Assembly (NCBI GenBank): GCA_030180135.1
Contig: CM058235.1
Location: 92,852,535-92,916,534 of the forward strand
DNA: 64,000 nucleotides
Source: Orychophragmus violaceus
Taxonomy: Eukaryota; Streptophyta; Magnoliopsida; Brassicales; Brassicaceae
Reading direction: 5' to 3'
Of the stretch, positions 11,132 through 20,708 are shown piece after piece; within the stretch, counting starts at the first letter, position 1, and the number at the start of each line of letters is the position of its first letter. The notes under the pieces are model-generated. The model saw only the letters and a program-made list of their open reading frames with translations, did no database searches and was not told the origin of the DNA. The position numbers were made by a program, and so were the translations under genes.

Positions 11132-11277
11132 TGTCTTCTTATCGAGTCTATTAGAGTCCTTTTATGTGTGTTTACAGGTCTAGGTACGTTGGGAACGGAT
11201 TTGGATATTATGGCGCATTCTGGAGCTATTTGGAGCATTTGCCCGACAGATGAGTTCACTGTCGATATTGGAGAGTT

Positions 11278-11312
11278 GTGTCGATCGACACACCTTTGGT
11301 GTCGATCGATGC
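11278..11312 (+). repeat. CGATCG palindrome pair in Ath1 5' LTR
   Basis: GTGTCGATCGACAC (11278-11291) and GTGTCGATCGATGC (11299-11312), 21 bp apart start to start, with the 7-nt spacer ACCTTTG. Confidence 0.9.
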
Positions 11313-11756
11313 ACATGCGTGATGTACTTTTCTCCCGAGAGTTAATGAAGAATATGGAAATTGCACTTTGGCCCAGAAGTTTCTCATAATTACAAAGAAG
11401 CCCCAGCCGTGATTAGATCATTATATTAGGGGTTTTAAGCCATTGTTTAGGCTAGGCTTTATTTTACATTGACAGAGTTTTAGGGGCTGATCTTGTACTC
11501 GAGAGAGAAGAGATTTCGAACCCCAGTTTCTTAATTTATTTTATGCTATTTGGTTTTCTATTCATGATGTCTTATGTTTCGATGATCATGTCTGAGTAGT
11601 TTACTTGTTAGGTTTAGGGATTCTCATAAGGGATTTCATGGAATTATAGGTTGATAAATCGGTAGGGATTCATATATGTTAGTTCTTCGTCTAGGGTTGT
11701 TCTTAATGTTTGATCTGAATTGGCCACTTAGATTATTGATGTTAGGTTGATTTCTG

Positions 11757-11943
11757 CAACGAAAGTTGATTAATTAACTAGAAAGAACCTAGATGAGCAA
11801 TTTGACTATTCGCAAAGAAATTTGGCTTAGGAGAATTGTGAACGAAATAACCTGAGATTAATGCTTGTTTAGAACTCTAGGATTCGCAACGAAAGTTGGC
11901 TTGCTAGGTTGTTTGACATAGATAATATTCGCAACGAAAGTTG
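11757..11943 (+). other. Array of four GNRA hairpins in Ath1 5' LTR
   Basis: CAAC-GAAA-GTTG (11757-11768), CAAA-GAAA-TTTG (11813-11824), CAAC-GAAA-GTTG (11887-11898) and CAAC-GAAA-GTTG (11932-11943). Each is a 4-bp stem with a GNRA-class loop. Starts are 56, 74 and 45 nt apart. The array lies in the likely R-U5 part, so the transcript would carry it upstream of the primer site. Confidence 0.7.
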
Positions 11944-12255
11944 GTCTATTATAATTCTGTGATTCTAGTTCTAGAACAGTTCTTAATTAGATCCCGACTG
12001 ATTGATTAGCCTATGTTCCTGATTTCCTGAGAACTCCCTTGACTTGACGCTTCGTTTGATTGCTTACAAAACTCTTAATTTACTTTTCTGCTCTGATTTA
12101 CTGCTTTCTACTGCTTTACCTAGCTTAACCTGAAATTCTACAATCTATCGCAAGATCTTGAGTCTCTGTGTGTTCGATACCCTATATACTACTAGTTCAC
12201 GTCTGTGCACTTGCAGTGTAGATCTAGGGATTAAAACCTGATCGTATCATGTTTT

Positions 12256-12273
12256 TGGCGCCGTTGCCGGGGA
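12256..12273 (+). other. Ath1 primer-binding site
   Basis: TGGCGCCGTTGCCGGGGA starts 6 bp after the LTR. It is the usual Athila primer site, complementary to a tRNA 3' end (tRNA-Asp type), and is shared with elements C and E. Confidence 0.85.
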
Positions 12274-12387
12274 CTCTTTTGAGTCTTCGATATATTTGAA
12301 CTTAGGGTTTAGACTAGGTTTTTCTTTTTTGTTTTTGGTTACTGATTTTTCTGTTTCTTGCGTTTCAGGTATGCCTAGAATTGCACT

Positions 12388-12470
12388 GCATCGATCGACA
12401 CGGTTCTGTGTGTCGATCGACATCGTTTTCGCATTGCATCGATCGACGCTCTTCCTGCATCGATCGACAC
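12388..12470 (+). repeat. Two CGATCG palindrome pairs in the Ath1 leader
   Basis: Palindromes start at 12388, 12410, 12436 and 12457, giving spacings of 22, 26 and 21 bp. The pairs are GCATCGATCGACAC/GTGTCGATCGACAT and GCATCGATCGACGC/GCATCGATCGACAC. They sit between primer site and gag. Confidence 0.9.
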
Positions 12471-12510
12471 CTTTCGCGGAAGCACTAAAAAGACTAAGAG
12501 ATCCGTAAGG

Positions 12511-13137
12511 ATGATGTATCGGAATGGTCTTTTCAGCTCAGGGATTGACAGCTCGCAGATAGCTGGGCTGAAGAACAAAGCTGACTCTCTGCATAGTCTT
12601 CTACTTGGAAAGTATGCGCAAGAAGCTATCAACTACGTTGGAAGGACTGGATTCTACAATCAGGAATCTGCTTTTCAGAAACCCTTCCAGCAACAGAGTA
12701 ACTCCTTCTCAAGGAACTATGGTGTTTCTTCTTACCAAGCACCGCCTGCACCTACACATAAGAGCAGATTGGAAGCCATGATGGAGCAGTTTCTTGAGGG
12801 ACAACAACAGATCACTGTGTCCTTCAACTCAAAGATAGATGCATTATATGAATATCTGAATGGGAAGTTTGAATCTTTGAGCACACATATGAAGAAGCTA
12901 GATGTCCAAGTTCAACAAACAGCTGGAGCAATACAAAGGCAAAATGGGGCTGGGAAAGCTGAACAGAAGCAATACGTTAATGTTGTGATCATAAGAGATG
13001 AGATTGACTTGCTGGAAGAAGAAGAGAGCATAATCTCGGATTTTCTGGGTGAATTCAGTCTGTCTGAGACAAGCATCGATCGACACAACTCGTGCATCGA
13101 TCGACACAGTCCCGATACGTCTGATGAAATTGCTTGA
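12511..13137 (+). pseudogene. Ath1 gag remnant (C-terminal part)
   Basis: The 208-codon frame aligns by eye with the C-terminal half of the element C gag (around 37650-38330): an ADLxxKxDSLxxLL-type segment, a Gln/Phe-rich stretch (FQKPFQQQ), then a coiled-coil-like region with EAMMEQFLEGQQ and SKIDALYEYLNGKFE. The N-terminal retrotransposon-gag (capsid) domain is absent, deleted just after the leader. Its last residues include two SIDRH/CIDRH repeats encoded by a palindrome pair (13073-13107). It ends in a stop before the protease frame. Confidence 0.75.
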
Positions 13138-13181
13138 AATCGCCTTGTGTCGATCGACACACATCATGCATCGGTCGACAC
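13073..13181 (+). repeat. CGATCG palindrome pairs in the Ath1 gag-protease linker
   Basis: Starts at 13073, 13094 (21 bp apart) and 13147, 13168 (21 bp apart). The first pair is translated as part of gag; the second surrounds the gag stop. Confidence 0.88.
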
Positions 13182-13710
13182 AGATCCCATACAAGACCAG
13201 AATCCTGCAACAATCCTTGAACTAGTCTGTGAGCCTTTTGTACCACATTCTAAGCCTCCTAAGTTGTCCAAACAAGAGCTAGACGAAGCTAAATGCATAA
13301 GAGTGATGGAGAAGCAACTGATTCAGATTTCAGAGAAGCTTCCAGACCCAGGAGCCTTTGTGCTAGACTGTTCCATCTCTAAGGACAGATTCAAGCATTC
13401 TCTTTGTGACTTAGGATCTAGTGTGAATCTCATGCCATACTCTGTGGCTGTGAGATTAGGACTGATGGATTTCTAGCCTACTAGGATCTCTCTTATCCTA
13501 GATGATCAATCAAAGAGGTATCCAGAAGGAGTGCTGGAAGATGTGCATATCAGAGTTGGAAACTACTTGATTCCAGCGGACTTTGTGGTGCTGAAGTATG
13601 AGATCGAACCTGATGATCCTCTACTACTTGGTAGATCTTTCTTAGCTACTGCTGGAGCTATGATAAATGTGCGACATGGACTGATTGATCTCCACCTGTG
13701 AGATGAGCCA
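13147..13710 (+). pseudogene. Ath1 protease region
   Basis: The frame 13147-13476 carries the retroviral-type aspartic protease core of Athila (LCDLGSSVNLMP), with the conserved segment DPGAFVLDCSI before it. It stops at a TAG straight after LMDF (13474-13476), where element C continues into an Ile-Pro-Thr-Arg segment. Downstream to 13710 the family's conserved ILGRPFLA-like and GMIDxxxGxLxL-like regions can still be followed, with disruptions. So the protease is present but interrupted. Confidence 0.7.
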
Positions 13711-14115
13711 TTGAGGTTCAAGATGGATAAGCTGCAGAAATCCACCATTGATGGACAGAGCTTCAGTGTTGAGGTGGAACCAGAGGTTCCTAATGGAAAG
13801 GAGAAGATGGCAGTTCACACTGAACTTGCTCTAACATCTTCAAAGGCTGTACCTGCTCTTAAGCAGAAAGCTCCGAATATCACACCTAATCCACGGCTCA
13901 CCAAGCTAAGGTATGAGCTCTCTGACCTTAAGCATGCTAACTCTGATGCTGATTTTGCAGGGAATAGAGTCAGGAAACGTAATGTTCCACCTGACCTTGC
14001 TGTTGTTCCCAAGTTCCTCGGTCAGTCTCATGCAAGCAATGCATATACGCCACCATGGATGAGGAGAATTTCGGAAAAGCATGCTCTGCCTTTGGCGAAA
14101 CCACCTGACATCTGA
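13711..14115 (+). CDS. Conserved Athila tail protein following protease (no RT)
   Basis: The 134-codon frame begins at the end of the protease region (FKMDKLQKSTIDGQSF) and continues into a tail with SDADFAGNRVRKR, a PPDL-VPKFLGQSH segment and a TPPWMRRIS-KHALPLAKPPDI ending. Element E (50967-51272, minus) has the same tail almost residue for residue with the same stop. Element C instead continues into RT. The tail therefore marks a shared, RT-less Athila lineage. Its function is unknown; basic and Pro-rich composition suggests a nucleic-acid or protein contact, but that is a guess. Confidence 0.55.
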   Translation: MRFKMDKLQKSTIDGQSFSVEVEPEVPNGKEKMAVHTELALTSSKAVPALKQKAPNITPNPRLTKLRYELSDLKHANSDADFAGNRVRKRNVPPDLAVVPKFLGQSHASNAYTPPWMRRISEKHALPLAKPPDI

Positions 14116-14127
14116 CCATGTGTCACA

Positions 14128-14173
14128 GTCAAGCTAACGACTTAAAACAAGCGCTGAGTGGGAGGCAACCCAC
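14128..14173 (+). other. Twin hairpins after the gag-pro stop, Ath1
   Basis: GTCAAGCTAACGAC (14128-14141, one mismatch) and GTGGGAGGCAACCCAC (14158-14173, 5-bp stem, 6-nt loop), separated by a TTAAAACAAGCGCTGA-type linker. The same pair follows the stop codon in elements C and E. Confidence 0.65.
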
Positions 14174-14268
14174 TGTTTGGTTTGTACATACTCTTTTTGG
14201 TGTTTTTCCTAGAATTTTACGTTTTGTTTTTGGTGTGTTTTCTCTGCAGAATTCGAGTCTGAAGATAT

Positions 14269-14477
14269 GCGTCGATCGTTGCACTTGTTGCGACGATCGA
14301 TGCAAGGAGGATTGACGAAGGGGTAAATCGCCTTGTGACGGTCGTTGCGATCCTATGCAGCGATTGTCACACCTGGTTAAAATCGAAATCAAAGGTACGT
14401 GAGCTAAACCTAAAATCAGACTGGTTTGACCAATCTCGACTTGCATCGATCGTCACATTAAATGCAACGATCGTTGC
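14269..14477 (+). repeat. CGATCG palindrome pairs upstream of the env-like gene
   Basis: GCGTCGATCGTTGC (14269) with GCGACGATCGATGC (14290), spacing 21. GCATCGATCGTCAC (14443) with GCAACGATCGTTGC (14464), spacing 21. A degenerate pair lies near 14336-14366. Confidence 0.85.
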
Positions 14478-14675
14478 ACTCACGCGTGAGGTAAGTACCC
14501 GAGAACCCTTTCTCTTTCTTTTCTTCCCCATTTCGCGATTTCCTCCCTAAGAACCCTAAATCGCCTCTTGCTCGATCTCCCTCATTTCTCACTCGTTTTT
14601 AATGATTCAAGTGCCTAATCCACTCGATTTTATCCCCTCTATCCATTTCTATCATCCACTTCAACTGGTTTTGAG

Positions 14676-16178
14676 ATGGCACCGAGGACGAAATGGAATG
14701 TGCCTGCTGATACTGAACCACCTGCCGACTGGTTCATACGCACATCTCTTATGTCTGCCCCTTACACTGGCGAGACTGGCACAGTGCGTTTTCCTTGGCC
14801 TAAGGCAGAGAAGGACAAGATTCCTGTGACTAGAGTATGGACGGAGGATGCTCAAACAGTGACTAAGAGTGTTGCGTGTTTAGAGAGGCCAGTTTCTGAG
14901 ACTTGGGACGATTATGACACACTGTTCTACAACGCGTGGCATAACATGACTCTCAAGCCTACTCGATTTGCAGACTACCAGACCTGTCGGATGCTTGGGA
15001 TTGATAATGAGGTGCTAGAGGTTACGAGACGGATAGGGCTAGGGACTATGCCGATGAGGAGTTATGATCTCTATCCTGACTTGGTGCGACAGCTGTTGTC
15101 CACTTGTAGAGTCTACTACGCGGATCATGTTCTCAGGAAAGCTCGAGAAGGTACATACACATTCATGTGCGACGGATCCAGGTATCGGATTAACATTCGT
15201 GATCTCTGCAGGATCTACGGCTTTGATGATCAAGCCACTCATTACTCTCTGGTTAGAGAGTGGGACACTAAGAGTTGTCAGTTTTTCAGGGACCACATTG
15301 GCTGTGAGGTGTATAACTCACATACTACGAAGCAGATACAATTGCGCCATCCAGTTCTGCGATATGTTGGGCGCATTTTGGGTTATACTCTCCTTTGCAA
15401 GGCTGAGGTGAACAAGCAAAGGAAGCTGGAGTTGCAGTTGCTATACACTGGAGTTAGTCACTTGTTCGAGGAGACACCATTGCAAGACCCAGCTCCTCAG
15501 CTGAACTTGGGAGAAGTTTTTGCAGACCATTTGTGCGAGCTGAAGACTAAGCCATTTTCTGGGAAGAAGAGTGAGTCCGTAGGGAGTTTACTTACTCCCA
15601 TTTTTCAGCATTTCAGGATCCCTACTGCTGGGAGAGAGTGCATAACCAAGAGGCAGTGGATGGATTATGGTCATTTGAAGAACACTACTTGGATGAAGGA
15701 AGAGAAGCTTTGGGTTTGTCATGACGCATATGCAGAACAGTGGTGTGTAAAACTTCCTGCTGCTGAGCTTACTAGAGTTGATTTCTTGGAGGCCTTGCGC
15801 TTTGAGCCTCCTCGGAACTTGAGACACGGCGTTCCTACGATGGTTAACCCTCTGGGTGCTTCTTCTTCTTCTGCACCGGGACCATCTGCTCAGAGTTTTG
15901 CTTCTACTCCTGCACCCGAGACTGCTGCTGCTGAGTTTGACATTGGTCCTTATCCAGCTCCATCGGTACCAGTAAGTGAGATGACTGAGGGCGAGTGGAG
16001 AGAGCGCCAGGATGGTATACGACGGAGCATTTGGGATTTCATGCGTGGCTGCACTTGTAGGAGACAACCACAGGTTCACCAGCCCGTTCCTGCCAGTCGA
16101 CGTCGACATCGTTCTCCGACTCCCGTTACTTCGGGCAGTACTGATCCCTTGGATGGGAATGATGATGAGAGCGAGTGA
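14676..16178 (+). CDS. ATHILA ORF-1 / env-like protein, intact 500 residues
   Basis: An uninterrupted ORF in the place where Athila elements encode their third, env-like product (Pfam ATHILA ORF-1 family, PF03078). Recognisable features are an N-terminal KWNVPAD region, an SVACLERPVSETWDDYDTL-like segment near residue 70, RFADYQTCRMLGI near 95, a Cys/Trp-containing middle (IYGFDD, EWDTKSCQFF) and a Ser/Pro/Ala-rich, basic tail (SRRRHRSPTP). I see no signal peptide or clear membrane helix, so a true envelope role is not supported by sequence alone. It is the only full-length ORF in an otherwise defective element. Expression would need splicing or an internal start. Confidence 0.85.
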   Translation: MAPRTKWNVPADTEPPADWFIRTSLMSAPYTGETGTVRFPWPKAEKDKIPVTRVWTEDAQTVTKSVACLERPVSETWDDYDTLFYNAWHNMTLKPTRFADYQTCRMLGIDNEVLEVTRRIGLGTMPMRSYDLYPDLVRQLLSTCRVYYADHVLRKAREGTYTFMCDGSRYRINIRDLCRIYGFDDQATHYSLVREWDTKSCQFFRDHIGCEVYNSHTTKQIQLRHPVLRYVGRILGYTLLCKAEVNKQRKLELQLLYTGVSHLFEETPLQDPAPQLNLGEVFADHLCELKTKPFSGKKSESVGSLLTPIFQHFRIPTAGRECITKRQWMDYGHLKNTTWMKEEKLWVCHDAYAEQWCVKLPAAELTRVDFLEALRFEPPRNLRHGVPTMVNPLGASSSSAPGPSAQSFASTPAPETAAAEFDIGPYPAPSVPVSEMTEGEWRERQDGIRRSIWDFMRGCTCRRQPQVHQPVPASRRRHRSPTPVTSGSTDPLDGNDDESE

Positions 16179-16420
16179 GATCTGAGTCCCATTTTCAGAC
16201 TATCGGTTCTGTTTTTCTTTTTCACTTTCCTTTTGATTTTTTCTACTCGATACCTATGTTTGGGATGATGTGCTTGATTTTAGACTATCTATTGCTTTGA
16301 TTTTGCTTGTTTGCGATGTTTTCCAGCTTTCAGGTTTAAGATTTGAGATTTTCTCACAGACTAACTTGCTGACTGCTAACTGATCTGACAAAATCGCAAT
16401 GCAAAAATCGACACGGTCTT

Positions 16421-16545
16421 GTGTGTCGATCGATTCAACACGAAAATCGCATTGCAGCGATCGTTGCGGTCCTGAGCAACGATCGACACAAAATCGCAAT
16501 CGCCTTGCAACGATCGTCGCATTTATGCGTAACGATAGATGCAGG
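16421..16545 (+). repeat. CGATCG palindrome cluster in Ath1 3' region
   Basis: GCAGCGATCGTTGC (16454) and GCAACGATCGACAC (16476) are 22 bp apart; GCAACGATCGTCGC (16507) and degenerate partners flank them. Confidence 0.85.
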
Positions 16546-16644
16546 TGCGAGAGAGGTAAAAATCCGACAAAACCTAACACATCCCTAAACATTTTCTTTC
16601 TTTTACCAATCCTAAGCTTGACACTACTGGGGACAGTGTGTTTC

Positions 16645-16659
16645 AAGTGTGGGGGAGGT
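16645..16659 (+). other. Internal polypurine tract of Ath1
   Basis: AAGTGTGGGGGAGGT, nearly the 3' LTR polypurine tract. Another copy is at 17394-17408. The equivalents in C are 47838-47851 and 48583-48597, and in E 50543-50557 and 35033-35047. Confidence 0.65.
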
Positions 16660-17564
16660 AGCTACTGACTCACGCTTTTGTTTTCTTAGAGTTAGTCCAA
16701 AAATTTGTTTTATCGAGTTAAAACAGTTTAAGTAGGAAACAATGAATTTTTGAGAAGCTAACAACACTTGCAGGATATTAAGTAACCATTGGGATGAGCT
16801 TGCAGGATCAATCTATGACTGTTAGAAAACCCAATGCGGATCAGCCTATTGAGAACACCCACATCAATTCAGGTATTAAGAGGATCCTTAACTGACTTCA
16901 CCCCTAATTTGACTTAATTTTCTCACCTAAGGGCTTGGTATACCTTGAGTCGGATTCCTCTGTTAGTTCTGACACAGCTTGTAAACCTGTCCAAGTAAGG
17001 TTCCCTTCTCCCCTTCCTTAAAGTAAAAAAAAAAGAGAGAATAATAAATTGAGGATGAGCTAGTAGCTCCGAAGTGGTCACGGGAGTGGTAGAGACCCCT
17101 ATTACCTCCTGTGCATCCATGGAATGTGTCCAAAGTACACCCCATAACGGGAAGAGCACTAATAAAAAAAATAAAATGATACCCAATGGGAAAAATCAGT
17201 TGCTAAGGAAGGGAAAAGAGAAGAAAGGAACCAGAAAAAGATAGTATGGTGGTCTAGAGCTAACAGAGTAAGAATCCATGTGCCCTTTGATCGATAATCC
17301 TTAGATGAGACCGCACTTAATAGCTTATAGAAGTCAGTAGGGTGAATTTGAATTGCTTTGGATTGATTGTGGAGTTTACTCAGGACAGTTGCTAAGTGTG
17401 GGGGAAGTATATGTTGGTCTTGATGTCTTGCAGGTGAATCTTTCAGTGACTTACTAAGGGGAATCTGAGTGTTGTTGCTTCTAAGATGAAAAGAGTTTCT
17501 GAAAGTTTTCAAACCTCTTCACCATGTTCTAGTTCTCTGTTTTCCTTGAGGGCAAGCAAAGGCT

Positions 17565-17578
17565 AAGTGTGGGGGAGT
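17565..17578 (+). other. Ath1 polypurine tract
   Basis: AAGTGTGGGGGAGT directly before the 3' LTR; it would prime plus-strand DNA. Confidence 0.85.
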
Positions 17579-18389
17579 TGATACACCATGGATTTTAGGG
17601 CTTTTAACAATGGTATATGTCTTCTTATCGAGTCTATTAGAGTCCTTTGGAGTCCTTTTAGGTGTGTTTACAGGTCTAGGTACGTTGGGAGCAGATTTGG
17701 ATATTATGGCGCATTCTGGAGCTATTTGGAGCATTTGCCCGAGAGATGAGTTCACTATCCATATTGGAGAGTTGTGTCAATCGACACACCTTTGGTGTCG
17801 ATCGACACACCTTTGGTGTCGATCGATGCACATGCGTGATGGACTTTTCTCCCGAGAGTTAATGAAGAATATGGAAATTGCACTTTGGCCCAGAAGTTTC
17901 TCATAATTACAAAGAAGCCCCAGCCGTGATTAAATTGCAATTTGACTATTCGCAAAGAAATTTGGCTTAGGAGAATTGTGAACGAAAGAACCTGAGATTA
18001 ATGCTTGTTTAGAACTCTAGGATTCGTAACGAAAGTTGGCTTGCTAGGTTGTTAGACATAGATAATATTCGCAACGAAAGTTGGTCTGTTATAATTCTGT
18101 GATTCTAGTTCTAGAACAATTCTTAATTAGATCCCGATTGATTGATTAGCCTATGTTCCTGATTTCCTGAGAACTCCCTTGACCTGACGCTTCGTTTGAT
18201 TGCTTACAAAACTCTTAATTTACTTTTCTGTTCTGATTTACTGCTTTCTACTGCTTTACCTAGCCTAACATGAAATTCTACAATCTATCGCAAGATCTTG
18301 AGTCTCTGTGGATTCGATACCCTATATATTACTAGTTCACGTTTGTGCACTTGCAGTGTAGATCTAGGGATTAAAACATGATCGTATTA
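17579..18389 (+). repeat. Ath1 3' LTR (811 bp, internally deleted)
   Basis: Matches the 5' LTR but lacks about 375 bp that correspond to 11418-11795, including the first GNRA hairpin. It has one extra 22-bp palindrome unit (three palindromes at 17774-17828) and an extra GGAGTCCTTTTA-like duplication near 17650. It ends TATTA instead of TATCA. Remaining hairpins are at 17953-17964, 18027-18038 (stem with a U-G wobble) and 18072-18083. Confidence 0.88.
17774..17828 (+). repeat. Three phased palindromes in Ath1 3' LTR
   Basis: Three CGATCG-type units in a row, the first with CAATCG, separated by ACCTTTG spacers. The 5' LTR has two, so the unit number changed after insertion or differs by slippage. 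Confidence 0.85.
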
Positions 18390-18868
18390 GCGAGCTTGAG
18401 ACTTAAATAATGGAGTTATCTGGAGCTGCTTTCAGTCTTAGGCGATGTTGCAGTACACCTGAAGATTCTTTTCAGGTACTGCCTTAGTCACATCATCTGC
18501 TGATATTTTACTTGTCTGGATTTTAGATAGTGTCGTAGCTCCATCTCCAAAAATCCCCATGCTTAATATCTATAAAACTTTTCCCAAAGCTTCCTTCTTA
18601 GGTTCTTTGCTCAGAGTCTCATTTTCTATATCATTCACCCAAAGATTGCTTTTCACAGCCTCTTCTTTAAGCTCTTTTCTGCCAATCTCGTGTGTCGTAG
18701 CCTTAGTATAGGCCTCATGATCAAAATTTCCTTCTTCTTCACACTTAAAACTCTTTCGAATTTTCTGATTTTTCTGTTGAAGAGTCTTTACCTTGAGCAG
18801 ATGAATATCTTAATTCAAAACCATATGGAGTAGGTCCTTGAATTAGATTCTCGCTGAAGCTCACTTTC

Positions 18869-19096
18869 TTAGACTTCTTTTTCCTCCTCATAATCGATTT
18901 CCACAGTCTTTGAAACTTTGCCTTGCAGATAATAAAGCCCTTCATGATATTTTCCAGATATCACTTTCTTATCACCCTTGTAGAATCGAACCATAAAGTT
19001 ACTTCCCTCATATCTGCAACCTGACCTTTCTAACATCCCATATGAAATCAGATTCTTGCTTACTTCAGGCATGTATTTCACATCCTTGAGTATCAC
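18869..19096 (-). pseudogene. Gag-pre-integrase region, first copia interior
   Basis: ILKDVKYMPEVSKNLISYG and GKYHEGLYYLQGKV are typical of the gag-pre-integrase domain that follows protease in Ty1/copia polyproteins. The usual integrase core does not follow; an unrecognised charged region (SENLIQGPTPYGFELRYSS, about 18745-18870) comes instead. A TAG precedes the first Met in frame at about 19115. Confidence 0.7.
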
Positions 19097-19114
19097 TTCA
19101 GAACCGTCTGTGTT

Positions 19115-19543
19115 CTAAATCTGAATCTTTCCTATTCCTCTGATGTTTCCATAAGTGTTGTTAGCCATAAGAACCCTTCCCCCATTGTACTCCTTGAAGT
19201 CAAATAAGACTTCTTTGTCTGATGTACTGTGGTATGAAGAACCCGAGTCCATCACCCAATTCTTCATTGTCTCTTGATTGCTTACACTCAACACTATAGG
19301 TTGTGTAGGTGTTGTTGCAATATTTTCAGAATCTTTGTTTCTATTTCTCTGAGGGCATTCCTTTTTCCAGTGCCCTTCATCTCCACATATGAAACAATCA
19401 CTCTGATTTTTTCTTGTTGAATCTCGGTTTTGAGTTAGACCTGTTGTCTCTTGACTTTGATCTCCCTCTGTCATTACTCTTCTGAGATCTGTTATTTGTT
19501 CTTCCCCTTGATTCAACATATAATCCTTCAGAGTTAGATCCAA
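19115..19543 (-). pseudogene. CCHC knuckle and protease, first copia interior
   Basis: Contains the gag zinc knuckle CFICGDEGHWKKEC and the copia protease active site (WVMDSGSSYH) about 50 residues later, then an LMANNTYGNIRGIGKI segment. It overlaps the gag frame and lies in a different phase; the switch point is the A-run described in the findings. The downstream TAG precedes the gag-pre-integrase region. Confidence 0.78.
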
Positions 19544-19979
19544 ATTTGTTCAAAAGCCCCTTCTGCTTCAGCTCTATCTCTTGGGAATATGCTGAAGTGA
19601 CAAACTCATGAACTGTTAGAGTCTTTTTTCCTGTACCATACTTAAGAGTATGTAAAAGAGGCTCATAGAGTGGTGGCAAGCTGGTAAGAAGCTGTATAGC
19701 CTGGTCTTCATCACTCACATTGATGTTTAGGCTAGCCAAATCTGCTATTAGCTTAAGAAAGCTGTCTAAGTTCTCTTCTATACTTTTGCCTTCATCCATC
19801 TTGTAGCTAGCAAACTGTTGCTTAAGATAGATCCTGTTAGGAAGTGATCTGGTCTGATAATCTCTTTCTAGAGCCGTCCACATCTGCAAAGTTGTGGGCT
19901 CATGCATCACCTTCCTAAGTATCATGTCACTAAGACACGTTCCAAGTAGATTCTTTACTCTAGTGTCTCTAGCAACCAT
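19398..19979 (-). pseudogene. Gag (UBN2-type) of first copia interior
   Basis: Central gag region with MWTALERDYQTRSLPNR, LDSFLKLIADLASLNI and LLTSLPPLYEPLLHTLKYG, the hallmarks of copia gag (UBN2 family), followed by an Arg/Ser-rich tail (RGRSKSRDNRS). The N-terminal gag part lies at 27249-27424, beyond the copia insertion at 20050. A nonsense TAG near 20004-20008 interrupts the join in this copy, so this copy cannot make full gag. Confidence 0.78.
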
Positions 19980-20049
19980 GAGAGAATCAATCTTTGGTTT
20001 CTATCCCTCTTCTAGCTTAGTAGATTCATCAAACAATGTAGCACCCTCC

Positions 20050-20695
20050 TGTTGGGAATGTCCTGAAATCTACCGTACTATCTCTAGAAAGTATGATAAG
20101 TGTCGAGATCAGACATAAGTCATAAATACTGGGTGATCATGATGACTTGCTAGAGCCCGCTCATGATCTATAAGTTTAGGACTTATTACCAGTATTGTAT
20201 GATCCCTAAGGGTCACACACCATAGCTAACGGGAAAGTTAACATGGAATTAATACAGTAAGATGCAAGGCATTTACTGTATTTGTACAGAGAATTGGGCC
20301 AGACAAAAGACAGTCTTTTGTCTGATTTGGGCCTTGGGCCCAAAAGCCTTATGAGCCATTAGTTTAATTACTTGGGCCCATATAAGGAAGAAAAGAGGCG
20401 CAGGAAGCCCTAAGGCTTATGCCTCTGCGATTTTCACATCCACTCTTCCTCTCTCTCTCTGTTGTTCCGACTTGGTCTAGCAGCCTGATCCGAAGCTTGT
20501 AAGCGTGTGGATACCTGAGGAGGAGCCGGTAATCATCAGCTCTTGCAGATCTCGATATTCCATTGATTAATCCGCTGCAATCATAAGGTAATGATCCTGA
20601 TCTGTTTATGATTCAACTGCAATCACCTAGATCCTAGGTGATTATGTGCTAGGATGTAACCTGGCAATTACACCATGAATGCACATAATCTAACA
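20050..20695 (+). repeat. Ins2 5' LTR (646 bp)
   Basis: TGTTGGGAATG...TAATCTAACA. It has a perfect 11-bp inverted repeat AGACAAAAGAC-A-GTCTTTTGTCT at 20301-20323, with a TATA box (TATAAGG, 20381-20387) 58 bp further on, and a CT microsatellite near 20455. Confidence 0.92.
20301..20323 (+). promoter_or_regulatory. Perfect palindrome upstream of TATA in the Ins2 LTR
   Basis: AGACAAAAGAC-A-GTCTTTTGTCT. Related copia LTRs carry other palindromes at the same place (39149-39181 in D, 63287-63321 in G). Confidence 0.55.
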
Positions 20696-20696
20696 G

Positions 20697-20708
20697 TGGT
20701 ATCAGAGC
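20697..20708 (+). other. Ins2 primer-binding site
   Basis: TGGTATCAGAGC, complementary to the 3' end of initiator tRNA-Met, one base after the LTR. Confidence 0.92.

Larger units (their letters stand above)
11093..12249 (+). repeat. Ath1 5' LTR (1157 bp)
   Basis: TGATATACC...GATCGTATCA. It contains, in order, a terminal hairpin, a palindrome pair (11278-11312), an AT-rich TATA-like stretch near 11420, and four GNRA hairpins (11757-11943). Confidence 0.9.
16179..17564 (+). other. Ath1 3' non-coding region
   Basis: No gene. It holds a palindrome cluster (16400-16545), a conserved GACACTACTGGGGACAGTGT inverted repeat near 16620-16640, two extra polypurine tracts, an A/G-rich tract near 17025, and a block around 17040-17160 that also occurs in elements C and E. 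Confidence 0.75.
11088..18394 (+). mobile_element. Athila-type element 'Ath1', defective, with env-like gene
   Basis: A 7.3-kb Ty3/gypsy Athila element flanked by the 5-bp target duplication GCGAG (11088-11092, 18390-18394); the copia interior continues without loss on both sides. It has 5' LTR 11093-12249, primer site 12256-12273, a gag remnant, protease, a complete env-like ORF, polypurine tract 17565-17578 and 3' LTR 17579-18389. The gag capsid part, RT, RNase H and integrase are missing, so it must have moved, if it did so in this form, with enzymes supplied by another element. Confidence 0.92.
18390..20049 (-). mobile_element. First copia interior, middle part
   Basis: Resumes after the Ath1 duplication GCGAG and runs to 20049, where the CCTCC duplication of the next insertion ends. 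It matches 30046-31694 of the second interior. Confidence 0.88.

Noticed and set aside
14676..16178. Env-like ORF as a true viral envelope
   Set aside because: I see no signal peptide, no clear transmembrane helix and no fusion peptide; only position and family name support the idea.
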